Shown in pieces: positions 23,502 through 35,517 of a DNA stretch of 64,000 nt. A program made the translations under genes and the position numbers. Location of the stretch: assembly GCA_026874595.1 (NCBI GenBank), contig CM049307.1, positions 73,384,643 through 73,448,642 of the forward strand. Reading direction: 5' to 3'. The notes under the pieces are model-generated. The model was given only the letters and a program-made list of their open reading frames with translations. It ran no database searches and was not told the origin of the DNA. How positions within the stretch are numbered: the first letter of the stretch is position 1; every line of letters starts with the position of its first letter. The stretch comes from Sipunculus nudus (taxonomy: Eukaryota > Annelida > Sipuncula > Golfingiida > Sipunculidae).

Positions 23502-24529
23502 TCAGCTTGTACCCTCCACGATGAGGTGCAGCTCGTTATTAATCCTCTCCACTCCGGTACCCAAACGACGACACTCCCTGTCCATAGTCTTGGTTAACCA
23601 CTCCACATCTGCAGGCTGAGCTCGGTTAACCCGGAGATGTTTGGTCTGTGTGGGCACCATCACAAGTTTTCTGAGATTCCCGGTATCCGGGTCAATGTGA
23701 GGAAAGTACATCAAGGCTAGATCCCCTCGGTAATGTTCATGGCCTGTGATTCCTTCGTAATCGTTTAGGAAGTCCCCACAGCCATAGATAATAAGCTTGC
23801 CTTTGTATACCTCTACACCTTTCACGTGATGCGAGGAATGTCCGTGAATGATGTTGACGTATCCTGTGTCTATCATCGCATGTGCCCATTTCATCTGCTG
23901 CTCATCAATGTCAAACCCCCAGTTTCCACCCCAGTGAATAGAAAACACGACAATGTCACCCTCCTTCTTGTAAGTCTTTATAAGCTCCTTCATTTCCTTG
24001 ACAGATTTTGAATTGTGGATCTCGACCAGATGGACACCAGCCTGCTTTGTACGAGCCCGCCATTCTGTAAACACACCACTAGACTGGTGCCCACCTGCAA
24101 AGACGAGCACACGTCGACCAAGACGAGGTACATCAATGGACACCGGTTGTTGTGCCTCCGTCAGGTTGACACCTGCACCGGCATATGGTATCCCAGCATC
24201 CTTGAGTGAAGTCAGTGTTTCTTGAAGTCCTGGCTCACACCAGTCTAAAATATGATTATTGCTCAGAACACAACAGTCAATTTTAGCACTTTTGATAACA
24301 TTGACATTTTTGGGATGCATACGGTAATGTATCCCCTTGCTTGGCCACGGTTTTGGGTGACTGGTGACTGCGTTCTCGAGGTTGATGATTCTAGCATCTG
24401 GTCTCTTCTCCTCTAGGATTTCCAAGGCATCTCCCCAGATGTATCCCAAAGGACGCTCTGATTTTGGAGTTAACCGTCCATTCTGCATCTCAGCTAAAGT
24501 AACGTATCCAATGGCATCCATCCCATTAC
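23502..24529 (-). CDS. CapA-like protein, main exon
   Basis: Codons 34-374 and the stop codon, after acceptor TTATTGCAG. This exon carries most of the metallophosphatase-like domain. It is noticeably richer in G and C than its surroundings, as expected for constrained coding DNA. Confidence 0.93.
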
Positions 24530-27500
24530 CTGCAATAATAAAAGTCGTAAAGTAATGAGTTATAAAGATTAGCAATAATATGTGCATTATGACATGCTGC
24601 TCATTTTGGCTGAATAGAAAAGTTTCTTTGCAAAAATCATCTGGGCACATGGGCTTACTAGCTTCAATTCACTGGTTATAAATCGTGGTTTGATTCTGTG
24701 TGTGAGTAAACAGGGTCCACCTGTGTCTGTGTAACATAACAAGACGGCATGGCCATAGATCTGATCTTGTGCATGCACAACAACACCCACAAAAGGATAA
24801 TTAACATGACAGAAGAAACACAGAAGAAACACCAGTTGGCAGTCTAAATTTGTGAAGTACCTGAGTACAGTACCAGGTGGCGTGCACACTATGTTTATAT
24901 TTTGCAGTACTGATTGTGTATTGTGCAAGCTTTTTCAAACAGGTATACTATGTATAGAAGTTAGTAAACCAAAAATTATGGTGCAAGCAGGTGATTTTCA
25001 AATAAAAACTTTGCTCCCGACTCTGCTCCTTGTTACTCTCATTATAGGCATCTTTGTTTGATTTGAGACAAACAATGAAACAGTGAATGCCTGAACCAGT
25101 GAATGCTTGAATCGGTGAATGACTGAATCAGAAAAAGCCTAAATCAGTGAATGACTGAACCAGTGAATGCCTGATTCTGTGAATGCCTTAATCAGTGAAT
25201 ACCTTAATCAATTAATGAATGCCTAAATCAGTGAATGCCTGAGTCAGTGAATGCCTGAATCAGTGAATGCCTCAATCATTGAATGCCTGAGTCAATGAAT
25301 GCCTGAATCAGTGAATGCCTGAATCAGTGAATGCCTGAATCAGTGAATGCCTCAATTTGTGAGGCTTGAGTCACTGAATGCCAAAATCAGTGAATGACAG
25401 AATCAATGACTGTCTGAACCAGTGAATGCCTGAATTGATCACTGAATGACTGAATTGATCACTAAATGCCTGAATCAATGAATGCCTAAATCAATGAATG
25501 CCTGTTACTCTCATTATAGGCATCATTGTTGGATTTCAGACAAACACTGAAACAGTGAATGCCTGAACCATGTCTGTCCTGACTGACGTAGAAAATGCCG
25601 GTGACCTTGAAGGCAACAGACACGACCAGATGCAAGATAAATGTGATAATCAGGTTGACCAAGGTGATCCGAACCCCTTTGCACACATAGTGGATGTTCC
25701 CGATATTGTGTCTGCAACAGAAACTTGCGTATATACTAATTTAGACAAGAAACAGAATTGTTCTGTTTCAATATTAGACCAAGTGACAATGTTGAAAGCC
25801 ATTCTTGCTCTGCAACAACAGATGAGGACCATTACTTCTAACCAGTTGAAAAGCAAATCACATGATGGTCATGGTTTGCATCAAATCAGAGGGGATATAC
25901 GCGAGTTAAAAGATCATGTATCGAACTTTGAGAGTAGGCTTAGCATACTAGAAACTAAAGTGTCCAGTCTACATGGTCATCTGACTGAGCCCACGGGGTG
26001 TGCAGAGACTCAGTCTGACATAAATGCGTTTAAGACGCTGTTAGAGGACATCAAGGTGCATGTAAACAAAACAGAGCAACTGTCTCTACACTAAAAGGTA
26101 ACGTATGTTCTATGAGACAAAAAATAAAAAAGTCAGAATCAGAAATCCATGCCCAGCAATACAAATTTGCTTCTGTTTTGACATCTGTGACGCATTTACG
26201 AGAGAGGGTACACAAACTGCATAGACATTCCCCAACACAGGTGCCAGGTAGAAGTTACGCCTCGGCGCTTTCTAATACAGACAAATCAGGACATGAAGCT
26301 GCAAGGTGCAATGGACAGACGAGATTACCAGTTGATCGGTCCAGCAAAAGCGCTGGTCCAGCTCACATTTTGGTCACATCAATAACAGATGAAGGTGTGA
26401 GTGGAAACGACTTCCCTCAGGGTAACCGGGAAAATCCATCAACGTCCATTCGCGTTGTTACTGGACATGGTGCACATGGTACAAAAACGAAACGCAGTAC
26501 TGGCTCCACAGTGAATAAAGCATATTATGTAGGGAATATAGATCCCAGTGTTGACAAATCTGACATTGAATCCTACTTGAGGTATGAGGGAATCCAGCCT
26601 GTAAGCATTAGGTTGTTCCCATGCCGTAACGGACCTCTTTTAGGGGCTCAACTGGTAATCCCGTATTCAAAAGGTAACATCATGGAGGACCCTTACTTTT
26701 GGCCCGACAATGTATACATCCGAAACTGGAGACAAGCATCATACGTCAGAGGTCCAACTGGTGGTAGAACTTATTACCGTTCATCGCAGTCTTATTAAAT
26801 AGTTTATCCTGAGGACCTGTGCTCTAATACTATGCAGAATTTACCATTTACTGACACTGTTTTCAAAATAATGTCATTCAATGTCAGGGGTGGTTTTTGG
26901 TCTTCAATGTATCTATGTAACCTACTTGACCGATTTAGTGTAGATTTATGTTTCATTGCCGAGCACTGGCTGTTTTCAGCTGATCTTAGTTTCTTAAATA
27001 CACTTCATGACAAATACACTGTTCATGCTGTATCAGATGCATCTCTCAATCCGCTCGATCCATACAGTAGAGGAAAGGGTGGTATTGCAATACTGTGGAA
27101 ACAAGTGACCCATGGGTCATGACGCTCAGCTGACTGGGAAGAGATTCACAAAAGGAAATTTTATCATCAGAATGGTAGATACCCATTCAACTGAAGCATC
27201 AAACAGATTAACCAACAGGCCAAGATTTAGTCTGTATTTATATATCTGAAAAATAGAGAAAAAATGTGTAAACTTAAAAAACTAGAATACCGGTAGCTGA
27301 CAAGTGACTATGTGTATCCGCCAAAATCAGAGTGGAACAGGTGAAGTGAGGCATGGATTGAGTGGCAGGGGGAAACAGAGTGAGGTATGTTGCAAATTAG
27401 CATGGATGTCTGCAGCCTAAATGTGTATGTAGGTTGTGCCACCTACCACAAATCCAGAAAGCTGTTCAAGTTGTATACATATGCAAAATTTTAGGCAGAA

Positions 27501-30500
27501 AAGTCAAACCATTACATGGATATGAGTGATTTTAGCCCACGGCAGACAAACAGACAGACGCTGTGCAAAAATGGTTGCTGGTGGCCCCTCCAGTTTTGTG
27601 TATGATAAAGACCTATGTGAGATCTAAACACAAGCACAATTTTGGCCCAATCGGTCAAATGGTTCCTGAGATATTAGCTTGAATGTGTGCAGCGTTAACT
27701 AGAATGTAGGTGGTGCCACCTGTCATAAAACCAAGAAAGCTGTCCAGGATGTATAAACCTGCAAAATTTTAGGCAGTTATGTCAAACCACTATAGAGAAA
27801 TGAGTGATTTTAGGCCACGGCAGACAAACAGACAGACGCTGTGCAAAAATGGTTGAAGGGGGTGCCATCAGTTTTGCGTATGATAAAGAGCTATGTTAGA
27901 TCTATACACATGCAAAATTTAGGCCCAATCGGTCAAACGGTTCCCGAGATATGAGCTTGGATGTCATCAGCGAGAACAGAAAGTAGGTGGCACCACCTGT
28001 CATAAAATCTAGAAAGCTATCCAGGATGTATACGCATGCCGAATTTCAGGTGAATTAGTCAATTTACTGCAGAGATATGATTGATTTTAACCAAAGGCAG
28101 ATGGACACTGTGCAAACATGGTTACAGGTGGCGCCACCATTTTTTGTGTATGTTATAGAGCTATCCAAGGACTACATTTGTATAAATTTTATTTCCTGAT
28201 CAGTCAAACAGTTCCCGAGATATGAGTTTGGATGTCATCAGCATGAACGTGAATGTAGGTCGTGCCACCTGTCATAAAATCAAGAAAGCTATCCAGGATG
28301 TATAAAACTGCAAAATTTTAGGCAGATATGTCAAACCACTGCCGAGATATGAGTGACATTATCGCACGGCAGACAAACAGACAGACGCTGTGCAAAAATG
28401 ATTGCAGGTGGCGCCACTAGTTTTGCATATGATAAAGAGCTATGTTAGATCTATACACATGCAAAATTTTGGCCCAATCGGTCAAACGGTTCCCGAGATA
28501 TGAGCTTGGATGTCATCAGCATGAATGAGAATGTAGGTGGCGCCACCTGTCATGAAATCAAGAAAGCTATCCAGGATGTAAAGGCATGCCGAATTTCAGG
28601 GAATTAGTCAATTCACTGCAGAGATATGAGTGATTTTAACCAAAGGCAGATGAACAGATGGACACTGTGCAAACATGGTTACAGGTGGCGCCACCATTTT
28701 TGTGTATGTTATAGAGCTATCCAAGGGCTACATTTGTATAAATTTTATTTCCTGATCAGTCAAATGGTTCCCGAGATATGAGCTTGGAAAGCTGATAAAA
28801 TCAAGTCCCAGAGGAGCTCTCTGGAAACGAACGCGGCAACGGTGGAGGAACCCGGTCAAAAACATAGTATCTGCAAAACTTCATTTAGGCAGGTACAAAA
28901 ATACAGGTGGCTCCACCAGTCTGCAGAAACTAATAAAAACACTTAATGATCAAAATCCATGCAAAGAATCATGGTGATCTCCGCATTAGTTGTTCAGATA
29001 CTTCAGCTTTTGTATCAAATTGTCCATTATTCTGAGGGATACTTCGGAGTCCTATAGCTTGAAGGATATGGGTAACAGAGACCTAATTTTAAGTTTCCAC
29101 AGGCGCTTTTCATGGGCATCCTTGCATGACAAGAATGAAGATTCTAGGTCCAGTTGTTTGATTTGTACCCTGTTGACAGATAACCACATCTTTAAAGGTA
29201 TCAAAAAAAAAGAGAAAAAAATCGTAAAAATTTGAAAAAAGTAGAGGTGGCACACCCAGTCTGCAGAAACTGATGGAACATCTCATGATCAATATGTATG
29301 CCAAAAATCATGACCATCAGTGATGTAGTTATTGAGATATTGAAGTTTTTGTATGAAATGACTGTAAAAAGAGAAAGTGACAAAACTGTAAACAGAGAAA
29401 GTGGTTTCTTGGACAGCAGGAGATTAGACAATGTAGAAGTCATAAACACCTGGGTATAATTACAAATCCTTTACTCACATGGACAGAATGTATATTGGAA
29501 GCGTCTCGTAAGGGTAAAGGTATTTTCATGTCTTTATTTGGTGCTGGAGTGGGTCCAAATGGTCTTAATTCATTAACTTCAGTTAAGGCTCTAAAAGTTA
29601 TAATTTTGCCCAAAGCATTATATGGTGCCAAACTCTGGAGCAGATTGACCAACTATAACATGTTATCACTTGAAAGAATGTATCGCTTTTGTATAAAACA
29701 TATACAAGGATTTCATGTCAGTACCCGCTCTGATATAGCTCTGAGCATGTTAGGACTTCCGCGCGTTCAGGCGTGGGTAGACAGACAAAAACTTTTCTTC
29801 TTTGGTCGACTATGCAGACATGATACAGACGGTATTATATACAACATTTTTCACACCAGGTTTAAGAATCACCTTGAGCGCGCAACAGTTAAAAGTTTCG
29901 GTACTGTTGCGGATATGTGCGACCTACTTCGAAAGTATGATCTTTCTGATTACATAAATAAGGTCATGAATGACTCGTGTTTTCCCTAAAAAAATCAGTG
30001 GTCACAAATTGTCACACAGGCTGTAATACCATATGAAGAATCAGAATATATCTCAAGGACGGGTGATAGTGTCTCGTTCAGGATGATCAACCTGGTCAAA
30101 GAATGTATTTTCTACCCATCTGTATCATGGAGTTATGCAACTTTAATTCCCAGTTCCTTTAAAATATTCAGAACCTCTGCGTAACTGCTAGCGTATTATG
30201 ACCACTTAGAATGCCTATCTGTAGAAACTCTGTCATTTTTGCGGTACATTGTATGTGAATCCCATTGCACATGTTTTGCTTTCCTGTGACTTTACACATA
30301 ATCAAAGAGAGGAATTTTGGTCGTTCATAATCAATGTATTACCTACTGAAGCAGGTGTCTCCCTACACAATGTTGAAGACGAAATATTTGTAGCTCACTG
30401 TTTTGGCAAAGAGGTTCCTTTATTGTCACCGACTGATAATGTTTTGTTTTTCTATAATGCAGCTCTATATTTACATGATCTGCGAAGAGAGATATTAGAA

Positions 30501-33500
30501 CTTTGGCCTCAACAATGCAACTATATGATAAGACATATATAACAGGGACAGAGCGTACAAATTTGTAGTATTATATCTGTATTCTAATTCTGTTTGTTTG
30601 CATTTAAATTCTGTATTATGGTATAATGTGATTATGTACTCTTCATTATTTGCGGAAATAAAGAATCAATCAATCAATCAGTCAAACCTGAATTGGTCAA
30701 TCCCTGAATCAGTGAATGCCTGAACTACTGAATGTCTGAATAACTGAATCAGTGAAGCCTAAATCTGTGCATGGCTGAAACAGTGAATGCCTGATTCAGT
30801 GAATGCCTAAACTAATGAATGCCTGAAACAGGGAATGCCTGAACTAGTCAATGCCTGAATAAGTGAATCAGTGAAGCCTGAATCTGTGAATGGCTGAACC
30901 AGTGAATGCCTGATTCAGTGAATGCCTAAACCAATGAATGCCCAAATCAGTGAATTCCTAAATCGGTGAATACCTGGGTCAGTGAATGCCTGAATCAGTG
31001 AATTTTTTAACCAGTGAATGACTGAATCAGTGAATAGCTGAACCAGTAAATGGCTGAAATATTCAATGCTTGAAACAGTGAATGCCTGAATCAATTAATG
31101 CCTGAAGCAGTTACCACCTAAACCAGTGAATGCCTAAATCAGTGAATGACTTAATCAGTGAAAACCTTAATCAGAGAATACCCAATCAATAGCTGAACAA
31201 AACAAGTGACCCATGGGTCATGACGCTCAGCTGCCAAGCATGACCTGTGACAGCATGGACTGAGATTCACAATTTTGAAGAACCAATTTGCCAATTTGTT
31301 GAAAATTTTCTATGACAACAGAATTATATATCACCTATGTCTGGTTAAAACACAGTGAATTTATGGTCTGAGGAAAATGCATGATTGTTAAGCTATCAGG
31401 AACTATTCCAACAGCTTGCTTGAAACCTGTCAGTCTTAAAAGGAACTCCACAAAGGGCAAATATAAGATCAAAATATATAGCAAAAATCAAGGAAATACA
31501 TGCAAGAACTAGAATACAGGTATTCGACAAGCGACTACGTGTATCCGCCTAAATCAGAATGGCTGCAGGTGGCACCACCAGTTTTGCGTATGATACAGAG
31601 CTATGTGAGATCTATACACATGCAAAATTTTGGCTCAATCGGTCAAACGGTTACCGAGATATGAGCTTGGATGTCTGCAGCGTAAACTTTAATGTAGGTG
31701 GCGCCACCTGTCATAAAATCAGAAAAGCTGTCAAGGATGTATACGCATGCTGAATTTCAGGTGAATTAGTCAAACCACTGCAGAGATGTGAGTGATTTTA
31801 ACCCAAGGCAGACGAACAGATGGACACTGTGCAAACATGGTTGCAGGTGGCGCCACCATTTTTTGTGTATGTTATAAAGCTCTCCAAGGGCTACATTTGT
31901 GCAGAAAAATTTTCCTGATCGGTCAAACGGTTCCCGAGATATGTGGGTTTATGTGTGGAAACAGACGCACAAACTGACGTGGAGCTTAGAGGAAAGGTCA
32001 GAGGTCAAAACAAAATCGGGGCGCAGCAGTTCACATGTGACCTGAACATAATCCCCGGTTTTGTAAAATTCCGCCCAGCGGTTATGGAGGAGTTCTCCGG
32101 ACACCTACATGGCGGCCGCGGCGGCGGCGTGCAGCTGAAAACATAGTATCCGCAAAACTCTGCTTCTGTATGAATTTTTATTCAATACAAGCCAACCGTA
32201 CTGCACTTTTATAAATGATGGTAATATTTATTCAGAAATATTTGACCCAATCCTTTACAAGATTACATAAATATACATCCAACTGCATTCACTTTAACTG
32301 TTCTTGAGATAATATGATCAAAAGGAATTAAAAGATGGTTGCCTGGTGGCCATATTGGACTTCTGACAAGTCTGAAATCAGACAACAAACATTCTCTAAA
32401 TCGGACCAAACATTAAAGAAAAATTACTGAAACTGCACTGAAGAAAGAATTTCTAAGGTGGCTAACTGGCAGACATAATGGATTTCTGACAAGTATGACA
32501 TTTGATATTCCACATTCTCCAATAAGAAACCAAACTTGGGGCAAATTATCCAGTAATGAATGCCCAAAATAATTCAAAAGGCATGTCCAGGCGCTCATAT
32601 CAGATTTATAGATATGCAATTGTAAAAAGTGTAAGTCCAATATTTTTTATTATCACTCTGCTTTTCAATGGGGTCAGCAGGGTAGGTAAACTGCCAAACC
32701 TGAAAGAAAAGAAATGCAGAAAGCATGACTAAGAGTCTTGAAATAAAACAAAAAGCCATCCTAAATCAAGGTACACATCCACATATTATGAGAACAAACA
32801 CTTGCTTTTATATGTGGTGATACATATTAAAATATTCAGATATCTAGGAAACTAAGTTTATTGCTAGGATTCCATAAAATAAACTGCAAAATGTTCCCAT
32901 CATCTTATAAATCAGTAGCTAAACCTTAATACTATACTCTCATAGTCTTAATGCCTGGCTGAAGCATTCAGACAACAGTGTTTTTGTTATGAAGTAAGGA
33001 GGTACTTATCACTGAGCCTTATCACTTAATAGGCTGATACAAAAGGGAGTCATATGTCACCAGTGTCACTCACAATTACAGCCACACAGGGAGATGTACC
33101 AGCTGGAGTGGGATGGTTATATATACAAGAAAAATAGAGATGGTCTATAAAATAAGTAATTGTGAACATCTCTGACCTATGACCTTGGCCTTTCGCCCAC
33201 ATATCAACTGGATTTTTTTCTAAATGATGGGTAACTACTAACCACTTAAATCTGGTGTAATTACTTGGCAACCAATGGGTGAATAACTTTGACCTGCAAC
33301 CTTTAACCTGCTGACCAGCTGACCCCAAAATCAATAAGTTATTTATTCAAGCAAAAAGACCCATAAATATGAAGTTTGAGTCAAACTGAGTGATGCATAG
33401 ATGTGGCATATGTGAAAGACTGAAGGTTTGGGTTGAACAGTTACACTTGAAATATGCTCACAAGCATTTAGAACAATTAAATATTGTGACCTTGACCTTT

Positions 33501-35503
33501 GACTTTTTGACCTCAACATCAATAGGCTTCTTCCCTTATTGGTAGGTAAGCCATATATGATGGAAAACAGATGGAAGGTAAAGATTGAGAAGTTTGCCTG
33601 AAAATGACTCCACGCAAGAAGTGGGTGCTGTGAACTTGACCTTTGACCTCAAAATCAACAGGTCTTTTCCCCTGTTGGCAGAGAAGCGATATCAGTGCTG
33701 AAAGGTTTGGAATGAAAAGTCTAGCTTGAAATGTATCCACAACCTTTTCAAAGAAGTGGATCCTGTGACCCTGACCTTTGACCTTGTGACCTCAAAATCT
33801 ATAGGATTCTTCTCCTACTTAGTAGGTGAGCTATATGTGAAAGATCAAAGAATTGGGATGAAAGGGTTGGCTTAAAATGCATCCACAGGCTTTTCAAAGA
33901 AGAGGCTCCTGTGACCTTGACCTTTGACCTTTTGACCTAAAAAAAATTATGGTTCTTCCCCTGTTGGTAGGTGAGCTGTATGTGAAAGATGTAAGGTTTG
34001 GGATGAAAATTTTGTCTCAAAGAGTTATTTCTGGGGGGTGCAAACACACCCCATAACTTCGAGAATATAGGTCGCAGTGACCTATTTCAGGTTTGCAAGG
34101 AGATCTTTTTATAACCTCTAAGACTGCATAGGGTTCATGGCCCTAGCCCCTACAGTTAGGATTTGTGCCCTGCTAACGGACGGATGGCCGGCCAAACGGC
34201 CGGACGGACAGACGGAAGGACGACGGACAAAGACCCATCGCTATAGCCCAGCATGACTGAAAGTCAGCTGAGCTAAAAATGTGTGAACCAGTGAATGCCT
34301 GAAACAGTGAATGACTGAATCAGTGATTGTGTGAACCAGTGAATGCCCGAGTCATATAATGCCTGAATCAGTGTATGCTTGAAGCTGTGAACTGAATTTC
34401 AATTCACACAAATTCTCTTTAATTCCATTTCAATTCAGGACTGACCCCAGGTCGAATCAGGACTCATTCGGACTACACTGTTTGGACATTATCTGATATT
34501 TCATACCACTGGTGCTACAAGACAGAGGCTTACAACAAGTCCCCCATCTACGGACAGTTTGATTACTGCCAAGCCAACAAAACTTAATTTTTGTCCCCTT
34601 CCATGCCTCCAGGTGGCGGAGATAGGATTTTATGTATTAAAAACCAGCTACTTTCTCCAAGGTTTTAGCCAGTTCTTACCTCAGAGTCCTAGTACAAGTC
34701 TTAGTCCAGGACCCTCGAGTCAGAGTCTTAAGTCCCTGAATAAGTGGACTCAACTCCAAGTCTGGACTCCAGTCCTATGTCACTGATTTATATACCATAA
34801 AGCATAACTATAATGCAACAGTATTGTTTAAGAAAACACTGTTTGACAAGACACTGAGCCATAAAGCATTACAATAATGCAACAGTATTGTTTATGAAAA
34901 CACTGTTTGACAAAACAATGAGCCATAAAGCATAATTATTAAGCTTCAGTATTGTTTATGAAAACACTGCTTGACAAGACACTGAGCCATAAAGCATAAT
35001 TATTAAGCTTCAGTATATTTTATGAAAACACTGCTTGACAAGACATTGAGCCATAAAGCATAACTATAATGCAACAGTATTGTTTAAGAAAACACTGTTT
35101 GACAAGACACTGAGCCATAAAGCATAACTCTAATGCAATAGTATTGTTTATGAAAACACTGTTTGACAAGACACTGCGCCATAAAGCTTAAATTTAATAC
35201 AACAGTATTTTTAATGAAAACACTGTTTGACAAGACACTGAGCCATAAAGCATAACTATAATGCAACTGTATTGTTTATAAAAACACTGTTGACAAGACA
35301 CTGAGCCATAAAGCATAACTATAATGCAACAGTATTGTTTATGAAAACACTGTTTAACTTTAAAGCTGTGTTTCAATGTCTGTGTGTCTTGTCTTGGTTA
35401 ACCTACCTTCATAAAGTATGGGGTCCACAGAGTGCTCCAAGATCTGATCAATTCCCCGCGCCAACATCACATCACCACATAAAAACATGCTGATGGAGGA
35501 CAT
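23502..35503 (-). CDS. CapA / PGA_cap-family protein, two coding exons split by a 10.9 kb intron
   Basis: Assembled CDS 35503-35407 plus 24529-23502 (97+1028 = 1125 nt, 374 aa). The split Gly codon (G|GT) and GT/AG junction fit, and bacterial relatives run through the junction without a gap (...DP.LYE...A..YV.LAE). Motifs of this calcineurin-like metallophosphatase fold are all present: FLCGDVMLARGIDQ (7-20), NLE (82-84), SNNHILDW (122-129), IHWGGNWG (230-237), HGHSSHH (261-267) and GCGDFLNDYEG (282-292). Bacterial members belong to poly-gamma-glutamate capsule loci; the role in animals is unknown to me. There is no signal peptide or membrane helix, so a soluble protein is likely. The start at 35503 matches the usual short N-terminus, but an upstream 5' exon is possible since an acceptor lies at 35518. 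An in-frame stretch above 24529 is intron. Confidence 0.9.
25075..25562 (+). repeat. 16-bp minisatellite, left array
   Basis: About 30 imperfect copies of TGAATGCCTGAATCAG, running up to the start of a LINE fragment. The same unit resumes at 30690-31200 and 34275-34400. Short blocks ('TGTTACTCTCATTATAGGCA') at 25031 and 25503 bracket the array. Confidence 0.92.
25570..26094 (+). pseudogene. LINE ORF1, N-terminal part
   Basis: A 174-codon frame. Residues about 100-140 form a heptad-rich segment (IRGDIRELKDHVSNFESRLS) typical of a trimerising coiled coil in LINE ORF1 proteins. It stops at 26094, and similarity appears to continue in another frame from 26112, so a small frameshift probably split one ORF1. 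Confidence 0.65.
26112..26798 (+). pseudogene. LINE ORF1, C-terminal part
   Basis: A 228-codon frame with a basic coiled-coil start, an RSYASAL motif common just before the RNA-binding part of ORF1 proteins, and a C-terminal RRM-like segment (YYVGNIDPSVDKSDIESYL ... VSIRLFP). It lies 34 nt before the ORF2 start. Probably one ORF with the preceding frame. Confidence 0.65.
26832..27122 (+). pseudogene. LINE ORF2, endonuclease start, truncated
   Basis: Carries the first endonuclease motifs (MSFNVRG, then C.IAEHWL, then RGKGGIAILW). The similarity ends at about 27106, where the 'GTGACCCATGGGTCATGACG' end of another element begins. Confidence 0.75.
27107..29430. repeat. Foreign repeat block inside the second LINE
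   Basis: Begins with the 'CCATGGGTCATGACGCTCAG' end of the AGCTCAGCTGA element family (minus orientation). It then contains a GGTGGCGCCACC-type element (about 27290-28880) and a repeat related to 9850-10080 and to the reverse complement of 51990-52140. It replaces the missing LINE middle. Confidence 0.7.
27290..28880 (+). mobile_element. Element with GGTGGCGCCACC monomers, copy 2
   Basis: Starts with 'GACAAGTGACTATGTGTATC' and ends with 'AACATAGTATCTGCAAAAC'. Contains about ten monomers centred on GGTGGCGCCACC or near variants, each with 'CGGTCAAACGGTTCCCGAGA' or 'CAGAGATATGAGTGATTTTA'. No coding sequence. Confidence 0.75.
29495..29989 (+). pseudogene. LINE ORF2, region after the RT palm
   Basis: A 164-codon frame typical of the post-RT thumb/connection part of LINE ORF2: KALYGAKLWSRLTN, LSLERMYRFCIKHIQG and SDIALSMLGLP. 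It reads on upstream without a Met from about 29430. The stop at 29989 is followed by more decayed coding sequence. Confidence 0.75.
30249..30542 (+). pseudogene. LINE ORF2, C-terminal end
   Basis: A 97-codon frame. 'HVLLSCDFTHNQREEFW' resembles the C-terminal Cys/His region of LINE ORF2 proteins. It is followed 110 bp later by the AATAAAG / AATCAATCAATC tail. Confidence 0.65.
30685..31200 (+). repeat. 16-bp minisatellite, right array
   Basis: Resumes the TGAATGCCTGAATCAG-type unit after the LINE tail, with more substitutions than the left array. Confidence 0.88.
31510..32165 (+). mobile_element. Element with GGTGGCGCCACC monomers, copy 3 (short)
   Basis: Starts 'GGTATTCGACAAGCGACTAC', has about four monomers and ends with 'AACATAGTATCCGCAAAACT'. 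Nested inside the larger AGCTCAGCTGA-family element. Confidence 0.75.
33150..34000 (-). repeat. AGGTCA-rich tandem monomers, minus orientation
   Basis: Roughly 140-bp monomers, each with 'TGACCTTTGACCT'-like sequence (for example 33488, 33640, 33772, 33918). Reverse-complement relatives of the array at 52400-53600. Confidence 0.75.
34275..34400 (+). repeat. 16-bp minisatellite remnant
   Basis: A few units of the TGAATGCCTGAA type immediately beyond the 3.1 kb element. This suggests the element inserted into a longer array that began near 30690. Confidence 0.75.
34790..35360 (+). repeat. About 63-bp tandem repeat, nine copies
   Basis: Unit marked by 'GAGCCATAAAGCATAACTAT' and 'GAAAACACTGTTTGACAAGA'. 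It ends about 45 bp from the splice donor of the CapA-like first coding exon, within its intron. Open frames across it are repeat artefacts. Confidence 0.9.
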
Positions 35504-35517
35504 ATTGTTGTTTTTAC
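35407..35517 (-). CDS. CapA-like protein, first coding exon
   Basis: Acceptor TTTATTTCAG, donor GTAGGT. It encodes MSSISMFLCGDVMLARGIDQ and the next twelve residues, with D11 in the GDVM metal-site motif. Bases 35517-35504 are in frame but upstream of the ATG; they are probably 5' UTR. Confidence 0.85.

Larger units (their letters stand above)
25563..30680 (+). mobile_element. Second LINE, with its reverse transcriptase core missing and foreign repeats inside
   Basis: A two-ORF non-LTR element: ORF1 (25570-26798), start of ORF2 endonuclease (26832-27106), then 2.3 kb of unrelated repeats, then the C-terminal part of ORF2 (about 29430-30542). It ends in 'AATAAAGAATCAATCAATCA', a simple-repeat tail. 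The rest of the endonuclease and the whole RT palm are absent. It lies in the CapA-like intron, antisense to the gene, and is embedded in the 16-bp minisatellite. The clade is not assigned. Confidence 0.8.
31199..34280 (-). mobile_element. AGCTCAGCTGA-family element, minus orientation, about 3.1 kb
   Basis: The right side (34170-34280) reads on the minus strand as 'TTAGCTCAGCTGAC', then a CCGTC-rich leader. The left side ends with the family terminus (GTGACCCATGGGTCATGACG in plus orientation). Inside lie a GGTGGCGCCACC element and AGGTCA-rich monomers. No coding capacity seen. The size is close to the copy at 45105-48275, which supports these limits. Confidence 0.65.

Noticed and set aside
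24530-24650. N-terminal extension of the CapA-like open frame (Met at 24650)
   Set aside because: It lies upstream of a good acceptor and is intron-like; the family N-terminus is found in the exon at 35.5 kb instead.
25075-25562. Possible CRISPR-like array
   Set aside because: Units are contiguous 16-bp minisatellite copies without spacers, in an animal genome.
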